Shown piece by piece: positions 32,048 through 42,607 of a stretch of DNA of 64,000 nucleotides (positions are counted from its first letter, which is position 1; the number at the start of each line of letters is the position of its first letter). The DNA lies in contig CM055875.1 of assembly GCA_029582165.1 (NCBI GenBank), positions 11,881,968 through 11,945,967 on the forward strand, given 5' to 3'. Source of the DNA: Portulaca oleracea. Taxonomy: Eukaryota > Streptophyta > Magnoliopsida > Caryophyllales > Portulacaceae. The position numbers were made by a program, and so were the translations under genes. Under the pieces are notes generated by a model that ran no database searches, was not told the origin of the DNA, and worked only from the letters and a program-made list of their open reading frames with translations.

Positions 32048-32665
32048 TTAAGTCTCCATGGCGCAGACATATGCCGGCTCAGATTGCTGCTCTACTATCA
32101 TCAGTAGTTGGAGGGTGCCGGATGGGATTGATATCATTGAAGATAACTTGGCCAGCGCATCAGCCAATTCATTGTGATCCCTAGAAAGGTATTGGAAGCT
32201 AATTTGCTCAAATTGGTCAGCAAGTCCCAAGAGCTTTTGCTGATAAGCTAAGAGGCACTCACTTCGAACCTTCCACGCGTTCTTAGCCTGATTGATGATG
32301 AGGCTAGAGTCTCCAAAGACCTTTATATGGCGTATGCCTAAAGCCAAGGCAGCTTGTAGACCCTTGATGCATGTTTCATATTCTGCAGCGTTGTTAATAG
32401 CATCAACATCCAACTTTATAGATACAGGGACGTGTGCCCCTTCTGGAGATATTAATAGGACTCCTACTCCACAACCTATTTGGTTAGAAGCTCCGTCAAA
32501 ATACATTTCCCACGTAATTTCATCGGTAAAGAATACATCTTCGTCTGAGAATTCCAAGTGATTGCTTGGAGGTTCCTGTGATAGTGAAGCAGTCAGGAAA
32601 TCTGAAACAACTCGCCCTTTAATGGATTTCTGGGGTAAATATTGAAGATTGAACTCTGAAAGCAT
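32048..32665 (-). pseudogene. Element D second RNase H (archaeal-type, aRNH)
   Basis: An additional RNase H after the normal one. MYFDGASNQIGCGVGVLL, NNAAEYETCIKGL, KVFGDSSLIINQ and RDHNELADALAKL supply the D-E-D and final (H)..D positions. Dual RNase H is known for the Tat lineage and is the best lineage marker here. The stretch ends at a TAA before integrase and begins after the RNase H/RT connection. Confidence 0.88.
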
Positions 32666-33005
32666 GACTACTCATCGGGCGATGCAGTTTTTGATGGTTA
32701 GTTGCTCCATGATTAATTTGATGGGATTATTCTCAAATATACTGTATGTGAAAGCATGTAATGCCTTAACTTCTTGGTAGCCATACTAATGCGAGAGCCA
32801 TTTTCTCTATGTCTGCGTATCGACTTTCATAGTCTAGGAACTTTTTGCTCAAGTAGTAGATGACACTCTCTTGACCTTTAATCTTTTGAGCCAGCATAGC
32901 CCCCATTGCGGAGCTGGTCACTGTAAGGTAAAGGAGTAGAGGCTTATCCGGTACTGGCGGCATGGGGACTGGAGCATGTTGCAAATACTCCTTGATTTTA
33001 TCCAA
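32666..33005 (-). pseudogene. Element D RNase H (gypsy type)
   Basis: DKIKEYLQHAPVPMPPVPDK, LYLTVTSSAMGAMLAQ and YYLSKKFLDYESRYADIEKM are RNase H motifs of gypsy pol. LALVWLPRS then stop at 32766 shows a frame break; the next segment resumes at 32665 with MLSEFNLQYLPQK. Confidence 0.82.
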
Positions 33006-33920
33006 AGCAGCTTGACATTGATCGTCCCATTCTACTTTACTTCCTTTCTACAGTTTCTTGAACAAAGGTTCATAGGTCATGGTGAGCTTTGAGATGAATC
33101 TGCTGATGTACTGGACTCGTCCTAGGAAGCCTCTTATCTCTTTTTCTGTCTTGGGCGGTTGCAACTGCTGGATAGCCTTTATCTTTGAAGGATGAACATC
33201 AATGCCCCGTTGGCTAACCACATAGCCTAGCAGCTTCCCAGAGGTAACACCGAAGGTGCACTTTGCTGGATTAAGCCGCATCTTGTATTTGCGAAGTCGC
33301 AGAAAGAACTTGCGGAGGTTAGGAATATGTTTCTCTCTTGTTTTGGATTTAACAATCATGTCGTCCACATAAACCTCTACTTCTATTTGCATCATGTCAT
33401 GGAGTAGAGTGTTGGCTGTCCTTTGGTATATTGCGTCGACATTTTTAAGACCGAAAGGCATGGCTACATAGCAGCGTGTTCCCCATGGTGTTGTGAAGGA
33501 CGTTTTCTCCATATGTTCTTCTACCATTTTTATTTGATTGTAACCGGCATACCCGTCCATAAATGACAAGAGCTCGTGTCCGCAAGTGTTATCCACCAAT
33601 ACATCGATGTGAGGTAACAGGAAACTATCCATGGGACTGGCTTTGTTAAGGTCTCGGAAGTCTACACTCATGCGTACTTTCCCATCCTTCTTGGGCACTT
33701 GGACGATATTAGCAATCCATTCGGGACATTGAACTGCTTTGATAAACTTAGCATTAAGCTGCTTGATCACTTCCTCTTCAATCTTCTTAGCCCATTCAGG
33801 TTTGATCCTCCTAGCCTTTTGTCGAGCCGGCTTTGCATTAGGGAGCAAAGGTATAGTGTGCTCTGCAATCTCCCTGTCAATCCCTGGCATGTCCTCGTAG
33901 GACCATGCGAATACATCCAC
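33006..33920 (-). pseudogene. Element D reverse transcriptase
   Basis: About 290 codons: DVFAWSYEDMPGID, VPKKDGKVRMSVDFRDLNKA, LSFMDGYAGYNQIKM, MPFGLKN, the catalytic EVYVDDMIVKS and GYVVSQRGIDVHP. All RT blocks and YVDD are intact. A TAG at 33048-33050 ends it after EPLFKKL, where C reads LKK, so it is a nonsense change. Confidence 0.9.
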
Positions 33921-34750
33921 AAACTCCTTGAGAAGCTCCGTGAATGCTAGATGTTATTCTTCCGTGAGCGAGTTGCCTAACTTCAACTCCTGAGGTTGCT
34001 CTTTCGTGCCCACATTTATGGTGATGGTGTCTTCCAACACCGCCATTTTATGCTCATGTCCATTAAAAAATTCTTTTAAGGGTTCATTAAATTCCAGATT
34101 ATTATTAGCGTAGCAGTTCAGGGAAGAGGGGAAAGAAGAATCAGAGTAAGCAGAAAGGTTCATCCTATTGAATGCAGAAAGAAATATATCACCAGCAGAC
34201 TCAAGACCGGACTCACTTGACTCTGGAACTTTAGAACTTGACCCTATGCCATTAGGAACAGACTCTCAGACAGATAATACAAAACTATTTTCCTCAGCAT
34301 TCATCCAGGAGACAACCTTGACTCCTCCATCTTCGGTGATCATAGAGCTCGGGTCAAAACTTGGGTTGGATAATGCAGCAATAAAAGTGTCAGCTTCAGA
34401 CTTCTCTTTGATAGCTTTTTGTCCGAACAACATGCCAAATATGTTGCTTCGAGCGAGATGAGTCCATTCTAATGGTGGCTGTTTGTCTCGAGTGGGGACA
34501 AAAATAGTAGCCATATTAATGGTGCAGTCATTGAAAACTTCTAACCCAGCAACTTGAACTCCCTTGTTCTTCAGGTAGAATCGTTCAAGGAACCCATAGT
34601 AAGGGAAGTCATCACCTTCCCTAACAAACTGCCCATTTAGAGTGAGTGGATAGGGCTTCATTCGGAACTAGGTAGGATGATTATCCATCCTCTTCTGCTC
34701 AGCTATAGCTATTTTGGCGAGCCTAACTTCCTTCTCAGTTGGCTTGTATC
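33921..34750 (-). pseudogene. Element D protease-RT linker
   Basis: Two frame pieces (34266-34661 and 33954-34163) between protease and RT contain the linker typical of Tat pol (PLTLNGQFVREGDDFPYYGF, VKVVSWMNAEE, ELKLGNSLTEEE-like end). No catalytic domain. Confidence 0.75.
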
Positions 34751-35752
34751 CTAAGCCGAACCTTCCCTTCTGCTTAAATGTCTTGAACACGGGAGGAATC
34801 TTGTTTTTCGGGCTCTTTCCCAGCGGCATCGCAGGGAAATGACATGTCCCTTGAGCATAGCGCGCACTTTGGGACTTGAGTAGGGATCGAAGCCAAAGGA
34901 AGCTTCATCCTGGCTCAAAGTTGCCACAAGTTCAAAGTTGTGAAGTTCTTCGTCCATGGAACTGTGTTCCACTTCAAGGGCTGTTTGCTTGGGAGTAAAG
35001 ATAGCATTGATGGATTCTCCCGAGATGGTGATAACTTGGCCTTGAACCAACATTTTTACCTTCTGGTGTAAGGTAGATGCTATAGCATTGCATTCGTGTA
35101 GCCACGGCCTCCCTAGTAGCAGATTGAAGGAGGCTGGAATGTCTAGCACTACAAACTCCATATTCTGTGTGATATTGTCTATAGAGATGGGTAATATTAT
35201 GGACCCAACCGATCTTCGAGGAGAATTGTCGTAAGCCCTGAGCTGTGCATCATTTTAAGCCTAATGCTGTTGTTGGACTCCTAATTTCTGTGTCGTCCTC
35301 CAAGGGCACACGTTAACGGCTGAGCTATTGTCGACCAGAACCAGCGGGATAGTCTTATTGGAACATTGCACCGTAAGGTACAGTGCTTTGTTATGGGGTG
35401 CCCCTCCTTGAGGCACATCTTCAATTCCAAAGGTGATGGCCTCCATATGGGTAGCCACATGAGCAACTAGAGATTCGGGAGTTGCCGTGGAAGGCACTGT
35501 TAATGCAATAAGAGCATCCAACATCTTTTGTCTATGCGCATGTGATGTGCATATCAGCTGCCAGATAGTGACTTCATCTCTGGTCTTCTTAAGTTGTGCG
35601 AGGAGAGGGTCTTCAGGAAGAGCCTGACTGTCATCACTAACCATTGGCGTAGGGTTAGAAACAACCACTGGGGTGGTGGTGTTCCTGTTGTTATGGCGGC
35701 CTGATCGAGTGAGAAATGCCACATCGTCCGACGTTGGCTCATCCATCTTCAT
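34751..35752 (-). pseudogene. Element D protease
   Basis: Aspartic protease region in two frames. The active-site strand reads IPLVLVDNSSAVNVCP (about 35310-35355) and the C-terminal strand LLLGRPWLHECNAI (about 35090-35130). A break at 35161-35261 separates them. It would process Gag-Pol. Confidence 0.82.
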
Positions 35753-35755
35753 CCA

Positions 35756-37262
35756 TTATGTCTTGGAGTGTTCATGTTGATCATCGTCATCACTGTCCCA
35801 AATGCCATGAATGGATAGATCTTCATAAAAACCAAGTACCTCGGGGATAGGTTGACCCGTCTCAACAATTAAAGTGGAAGGATCGAAGCTGAAATCTCCA
35901 TAGAAGATAGCATTTGTATGCTCGGGCATCGGGTTGCTTTGATCGTTAGGTTTCTGGGCAGCTTTTGGCATGGGTAACGTCTCGTCCTTTATCATGTCCT
36001 CTATCTTGTTCTTAAGAGTCCAACATTTCTCAGTATCATATCCTTGGCAACAATGATAACGATAAAATTGGTTAGCATCCCAATTTTTCCCTTTAATTGG
36101 CAAAGGCAGAACCAAAATAACTTTCTTGACCAACCGATCAAGAGCCTGTGAGTAAGAGACATCTAGTGGGTGTGTGTAGGTCTCATATCTTGGTATAATA
36201 GGCCCCTTACGCTGGATAGAGTTAGTCTCCATAATCTTAGGAGGGTGGCTAGGTGCACTAGTAGCCCTCCTGTTGGAACTAGACCCCTTCCATCCAGGCG
36301 AAACGGTCTAATCATTATGCATCGTCTCCAGTTGGACACAAATGTCCTTCAAGTAGTCAAAGTCTTTGATGACGTGGTATCCCAAGTGCTTGGATAAGCT
36401 GCCTTTCGATCTGCGAAAGTAGACAGCGTACGGAGAGGGATTGTCCCATTGATGTGAGACAGCTTGGTATGCCATCGCTCAAAATAATCCAGGAAGGATT
36501 CGTCGTCCCGTTGCTTTTGGTGGTCAAGTCATCCACCGGAGCTTGCTTCTTCTGGATGCAACTGTAGTGATTAATGAATGCTTTGAATAATTCATTCCAG
36601 TCGGCCTTCACTTGGGGTGACAAAGCATGATACCACACTTTGGCTTCACCATCTAGGGTGGATGGGAAGACTGTGGAGTATAACTCGACATCAATCCGGT
36701 TTAAAGGTGCTAGCCTCATGAACTCTTCAACGTGGTAAACAGGATTCTCGGAGGGTTTGAATCTGATGTTCGGTACCTCAACTCTATCAGCTATCTTCAG
36801 AATTAGCTGCACAGGCAATGACACTTCCAAGTAATTGTCAGCAAAGGCCGGGACAGTGCTCATTGCTTTGGTAAGGCTTTCTAACTTCTGTTCAAGGGCC
36901 TTAACAGCAGGGTCCTTCATGGGTTTAGATGGCTCAGGGGTACTAACCTTTGTCTTGGATATCCCTATTCGTCCAGAATCTGAGGATGTATTAACGATTT
37001 CAGGTTCGGATTCATATCCATGCGTCTCTTCATCGTCTTCTTCAACATTCAACTCCAACTTGGTATTAATCTTAGTGATGGCTTGCAGCATACCATCCAT
37101 CACTTGTTGCTGTTCATTCAGTCTTTTACTCATCTTCTGCTCCTGTTCTAAGATATTGGCGAATACCAAACCTTGCATTTCGGTGTAAAGATCATCCAAA
37201 TGCTTCGTGATGTTAGGTTCAGTGCTCTGGATTGGGATTTCCTGGAATTGCTCTATAGACAT
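35756..37262 (-). pseudogene. Element D gag
   Basis: Start chosen at 37262 (MSIEQFQEIPIQ), as in A and B. It has an N-terminal heptad-rich stretch, an acidic segment, the retrotransposon gag domain (EEFMRLAPLNRIDVELY, LDGEAKVWYHALSPQVKADW) and, after a frameshift near 36520 and a break about 36310, a zinc-knuckle-like motif (FYRYHCCQGYDTEKC, about 36040-36085) in which the usual H and G positions are altered. It ends at 35756 with a stop before protease. Longer than the truncated A copy. Confidence 0.87.
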
Positions 37263-38696
37263 AATGCAGTCACTGGTTGCAGATGGATCGTAGTGAAGAT
37301 TTGGAATCAAACGACTGGTTCATGGATCTCGAATGCGGGCTCGGAGTCGATCACCAATGATGCCTGCTTGGAAATTCAAAGTTAGACACTCGATGCCATA
37401 CTCTAACACGTTCTCGACCTGTATGATCCTAACCGACTCGACACATATATGCTGACACAAAGGACTCACCCACTTTTTGGGAGTGCATGACCTAACTCTA
37501 TATCTACCTAAAAACAGAACATTATAAAGGGCCGAATAAAGTCAGACATAGCGAACAAATCGTGAGTTGACAGGTTTCAGTCGGTGTTTCTCAATTCGGA
37601 TGGGCCCAATTTACAAGCCGGCCGTTTTAAGGAGAATCCGTAACTTGGCCCAACAACTCAGACAGCTCAAACCATATTGGCTATTATACGGACTAGAATA
37701 ATGCTCGACAAGACTGATGACCCACTCTTTTTTTTTAACCTTTTTCTTTTTTATACTTCTCAAGGCAAATGGATATTATAAAGGACTGGATAAAGTCAAC
37801 AATAAGCGAGTCATTATTAATTTATGGGCTTAATTGACAAATCCAATATGGTTGGGCCTAACAACGAGTCGACCATAAATGTGATGGATTTATTAATTAA
37901 ATCGATAAATTAATTTACTCAAGCCTAGTGACTATTATGCAGTCTAAGACGTTATCCATTAACTTTGTTGGATTTTTTAATTAATTTTTTTGGACTTTTG
38001 TTAAGAGAATTTCGTAAAGCGCCATATAATATCATCAAAGGTGAGTCAATTTTTATTTATTAATTAAGATAATCAACTTTCAAACATAGATGGACCCTTC
38101 CACTTGGGCTAACCATAATGCTTTTGAGTTAATTATATCAATTAATAAATAATAATTTTCTCAACCCAATGAATTTTATATGGACTAGAACAAAATCTCT
38201 AAACTAGGAGCTACTCTTTACAAAAAGAAAAGGGGAAAGGGTACACATAGCACATAGCATACACATGAAGGGATACCCTAAACCAAGGCTCTATATTCAT
38301 GGATTTCTATGATTGGGTTATATGGCCTACTGCATGTTCTCACCTCGGTGCTCCATACCCTTAGGTAAGGAGTGTGAGGTATGGCTCAAAGAACTTCAAG
38401 GAAGCCCTTTGAGTGTAACAGGGGGAGAGGAGAGACTGAATGCTTAGCGATGTAGGGTGCATCACACAAGTAGTGGCCGCCCGCTCTCGAGGGAAAATCC
38501 TAGGTATTACTTAAACCGTCGCCTTTGTGCTAACGTGTCAAAAGACCCAATTAGTGGCTCGGTATGCAAAGGATGCCTAACAAAGGAATAATAAAATTGC
38601 GAAATAAATTAACTCCATTTTACACTTTCAAGCCAATTCGATCTTTTCAAGTTTTACCCTCTTTTTAAGTTTAAGTCCCCAGTGGAGTCACCAATC
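37263..38696 (-). other. Element D leader and primer site
   Basis: On the minus strand, TGGTGACTCCACTGGGG (38677-38693) is the primer site and the leader is collinear with C. A mixture of GGGCCNAA motifs and AT-rich blocks; no coding frame. Confidence 0.8.
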
Positions 38697-38964
38697 TGTA
38701 GGTACCCCGGAAAAGAGCGACCGCTTTTCCCCGTGATGCGCTACTTAAATGATCGGGAGCCGACTAAGGTTGCTTAATTCTTAAATAAGGATGTTTTTAT
38801 TTTCGAAATTCGTTTTCGGGGTGATGAAACTTTATTTATTTACAAGTCCGTTTTTATTATTTAAATTATCCGAAATTACACAAAATAATTTAACAATAAT
38901 TTAATCCCGACCCAAGTATCAATTTCAGGCCCAAAGAGGAGCAAGCGGGCTACCGGAATCTGTT

Positions 38965-39069
38965 AAAACCCGCCTAGGTTTTGGCAGACTCTGGGCTGGG
39001 CCGTTTGCCTCTCCGGCCCAAAGGGAAAGTCAGTTGAAAGTGATAAAACCCGCCTAGGTTTTATCACTT
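38965..39069. promoter_or_regulatory. Element D LTR-end palindromes, two sites
   Basis: 38965-38982 is AAAACCC-GCCT-AGGTTTT. 39038-39069 has perfect 13-bp arms AAGTGATAAAACC and GGTTTTATCACTT around CGCCTA. They start 285 and 365 bp before the LTR end on the minus strand. Confidence 0.78.
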
Positions 39070-39935
39070 CCTGGCTCATTTCTCTCGGGGCCCGCCTTGA
39101 ATTAATATTGGGCATGAACCAAATTATTTTTTAAAATTATTTTATGTAAACGAATATTTTAAATGATTAAACGAATTTATAAAATGTAAAAGAGTCGCCA
39201 GCCGATTTAAGGAAATCGACAAACCATAAAATAAAAAAAGAAAGACTCCGGTCAACGAAACCGATTTCTAGATTCGGGGGGTAAGGTTACGAATACGAGA
39301 GGTGTAAGAACTCTCGAATCTGCCTGTTATAAAACAGGCTCTACTAAAATCGATATTGAAAAGAAAGAGAGCGGGGAGAAGTTTGGTTAATTTCACGAAG
39401 TTATTATTCAAATCATACAAGTTTAAAACATGATGTTTACTTTAAAAAATATGTACAAGTAAAGGAATTAAAAAATGGATTACGTGATGAAATACAATAA
39501 TATAAATAACGAAATCAAACCTTGCTTTAAGGTGGTGGATGTGATGGATTTGATCCCTTGATTTGACCTTGACTTGGAGCCCGTATGAAATAATGTGAGT
39601 GGTTTAGAAGACTGGTATATGGGTGATTATATGGATGTGATGAGTGTGATTATGAGGGGATTAACAATGAATATGGATGATGAAGTTTTGAGAGAATTGG
39701 AGTATAGTATGGAAGTAGTTGATGATAGTGGATGATGATAGTTGATTTGAGTAGAGTAAGGGTGATGGAGGATGATTGTTGATGAAATGAGGGTAGAGTA
39801 ATGTTAGTAGATGATGAGAATGGTTGATGATAGTTGATGAAATGAGAGTGAAATGGAGGGGGTATTTATAGGTGAGGGAGTGAGAGATTTGGAGGGAAAC
39901 CAAAAGGGAACATACCCCATGAATCATGCCCTTCA

Positions 39936-40215
39936 AAAACCTAGGCGGGTTTTAGGAGGTCAAGCGCAAGGTCAAACACGAGGGCAAAGATAAAGGGATT
40001 AAATTGCATGCATGCTGATTTTGGCGCCAGATTAATCAAAACCTTGGCGGGTTTTAAATTGATCATCACGTGGATCGATGACGTGGCACAAAACGAGGTT
40101 GCGCTGCTATTCTTCTCAAACCTAGGCGGGTTTTAAACACTCTGGGCCGGGGCGCGCTTTTGGGCCTGCTTCTGTGCGGGCTGCCTTCTGAAAATTAAAA
40201 ACCAGGGGGGTTTCA
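39936..40215. promoter_or_regulatory. Element D U3 palindromes, four sites
   Basis: 39936-39953 (AAAACCT-AGGC-GGGTTTT), 40038-40055 (AAAACCT-TGGC-GGGTTTT), 40118-40134 (AAACCT-AGGC-GGGTTTT) and a decayed copy at 40198-40214 (AAAACC...GGGTTTC). On the minus strand they start 83, 185, 264 and 344 bp before the TATA box. Confidence 0.78.
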
Positions 40216-40357
40216 ATGAATGTAGGCGACCTGTTTTGATTTCCTGGGCTCGGATTGTTTGACCTTTTGGGCCCAATGACCCGTTTATCATTTGGCCCAA
40301 GTGATTTGCTGATTTTGATGAGTCAAGATTTTTCCAGTACAAATTCCAGTGTGTACA

Positions 40358-40957
40358 ACCCCAAATTGTGTTTTGTGGTTTTGATTGCTATGTTTTGATA
40401 TGTTGTGTCATTCTTTCAGTAAATTACCTGTTAAGATTATTATATATTTTGAGGTATTGAGCTAAGTAAATTATTTGTAAAACCTAGCCATGTTTTGTTA
40501 TTGAATTATTATTTAACTTAAACCCATTCTATGTTTTACTCGCATGCCAACCCAAAAAAGGGGGTGTTACGCTACCTAATGGGCTTTCAAGCTCATCCTT
40601 TCATTTTCCTATTTTTTCAGGTTATGCTTCCTGACTTTCTGGGAGTATTTGAGTTCTTGTTGATATCAAAGTAGCGCAACATAAGCGTAGTGAGCCAATA
40701 TTTTCGCTAGGATTGTCTACTTTGCCATTAAGTCAATTACTTTACCAAGTTATTACCCTTTGGATTTGACTAGCTATAACCCTTCGATGTGTAGTTAAAT
40801 GTTCTATCGAGTTTTGTTGTTCTATCAAATACTCTATCTCTTAAGCTAAGTATAATTTCGTATCTTTGGTTAATTTTGTCTTTGGAGCCTTGCATGGTTG
40901 TGGGATTTTGTCCTACCGATGTGCGGCGTCTAATGCCCCTTGGTTCGAGGCGTGACA
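40358..40957 (+). repeat. Element E 5' LTR, right segment
   Basis: The continuation of the 16484-16707 LTR after the C-D insertion. It aligns with 51114-51717 in the right LTR with many substitutions (about 10 percent in a stretch I compared), so E is much older than its insertions. It ends CGTGACA before the primer site. Confidence 0.82.
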
Positions 40958-40963
40958 AATTTT

Positions 40964-40976
40964 TGGTATCAGAGCC
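40964..40976 (+). promoter_or_regulatory. Element E primer binding site, tRNA-iMet
   Basis: TGGTATCAGAGCC six bases after the LTR end is the initiator tRNA-Met primer site typical of chromovirus-type gypsy elements. Confidence 0.85.
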
Positions 40977-41555
40977 AGGTTTTCAAAATTCTATTATGTG
41001 TGAGTTTTTTTGAAGAGTTACTTTTTGGGGATCAAATTTCATTATGGTATGTTGTTGGGACTAGGAACCTTTTGTCAAGGAGCTAGGTTAGCGAATCTCC
41101 TGTTGCCTTTGTGTTTATCTTAGAATAAATTATTTTGGGATTGGAAGTCCTTGTATAAGGTGCTTTGCGGTTCAAAATTCCTATTTTTTCTAAGCTACGT
41201 TCTCGAAATTCCTATTTAGTGTAAGTAGTGTTGAAAGACTACTTCTCGAAATATAATTCTATGTATGTTGTATTCACAGTATAAGCCTTTTGCCAAGGTG
41301 TCTTGTTAAGAAAAATATTTGTTGCCTTTGGGTCGATCTTGAACAAATACTTTTGGGATCAAAAGTCCTTATATGAGCTCCTTTTGTGTTAAGAAATTTG
41401 CATTCCAACCAAGTCAGGTTCATAAATTTCCTTTTAGGTATTAAAGATGTTGTGGAATTACTTTTGGGAATTGAATTTCATTTTGTTATCTATTGTTGGC
41501 TGGGAAGCCTTTTGGTAAGGATCAAGGTTAGCAAAATGCTTATTGTCTCTAGTAG
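40977..41555 (+). other. Element E internal leader, part 1
   Basis: Degenerate repeats of the kind AAGTCCTTNTATNAGGTGCTTT; no gag or pol seen. It ends at the F insertion. Confidence 0.55.
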
Positions 41556-42470
41556 TGTAACACCCCCAGGTTATTAACCATCAGATTAAGCTAATTACTT
41601 ACCTAACCTAATAGTAGCACAGCGGAATTACTCACTTGAGGGCATTACCTCAGTCCATCAAGCATGGACAAGGTTAAACTACACTCCAACACAACCAAAG
41701 CATGACAACCATAAACATACATAACCAAAAGAGAAAACTTAATTTTATACATAACCCAAACCACGACAAAACTACATAAACCACACACATCAACTCCTAA
41801 AATTTCACAAACCACCAAAGGCATTTCAACTTTTACTGCTTCTCAAAATAAGTCCCTAATTCACCTGGACTTCCCTCAAGAGGCCTTTGAACTTCGTCCG
41901 TCCGAGACCTTACCCTTGCCTTTCCCTGAGATTCCTAAAAAGAGAAAAGAAACTTAAAGAATGATATTTACTCAGTACGTATACCCCCTTCTATAAAGAA
42001 AGCGTTAGAAAGCTACTTAATTATTTTAGCGCGGTTCCATTAACTTACACAATAAAGAAAAGGCGAAAAGAACATAAAGTAAAGTGTACTTACAACATAG
42101 CCACACTTAACCCCTTTTTAGACATACTGAACCTCATTTGAAAATCAAAAGTCGTGAGTTCTCACGTTAATTATACTTGAATAAAAAAATAACGAAAGAA
42201 ACTAACAAATGGCTACTTAATTTAAAAGTGCGTGGGGAAGAAGACATTTTATAAACACACAACCATGAGACTTGGTGATATAACCTTTTAGACTTTCTTC
42301 TTTTGATTTAAGAAAGTGAAAACAACCTTAATTCAACGCATGATTGATTTTGTTTTGTACTTAAAGGAAGGTCCCCTACCTAAGATAATCGGCTAAGCCT
42401 CCGTATGCGCATACCGAACCGATTGGGAGATCCGGATGGTGGATAAATATCCTATACTGGCCAAATTTCC

Positions 42471-42607
42471 ATGGTGTGCACTTAAGGCACCATATATATG
42501 TTTTTCCCTGGTGTGCACTTGGCACAATTATCCTTGTGTGCACATAGGCACGATATACATGATGTGTACTACGACACGAGTTTCCTGGCATGTGTTATGA
42601 CACGATT
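42471..42607 (+). repeat. GTGCAC...GGCAC repeat cluster in F
   Basis: Five imperfect copies of TGGTGTGCACTTRGGCACRAT, about 25-40 bp apart. The first has 6-bp inverted arms (ATGGTG and CACCAT, 42471-42493). Each unit is weakly palindromic. Confidence 0.55.

Larger units (their letters stand above)
16708..40357. mobile_element. C-D composite: gypsy unit with LTRs in opposite orientation
   Basis: The left end is an LTR read on the plus strand (TGTAGACACC at 16708) and the right end an LTR read on the minus strand (its TGTACACAC start at 40357). E LTR sequence stops at 16707 and resumes at 40358, with ACCC on both sides (16704-16707 and 40358-40361), so both outer edges appear to come from a single integration or a rearrangement sharing it. 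The left half (C) has LTR, leader and a pol fragment; the right half (D) LTR, leader, gag and pol. The PMD and DUF7745-like genes lie between. The C/D seam is not resolved; between 22500 and 28850 is likely. Confidence 0.75.
38697..40357 (-). repeat. LTR of element D (1,661 bp)
   Basis: It runs on the minus strand from TGTACACACTGGAATTTGTAC (40357) to GGTACCTACA (38697). The TATAAATA box is at 39863-39870 (minus). It is the 5' LTR of D; no 3' LTR of D exists in the window. Confidence 0.87.
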
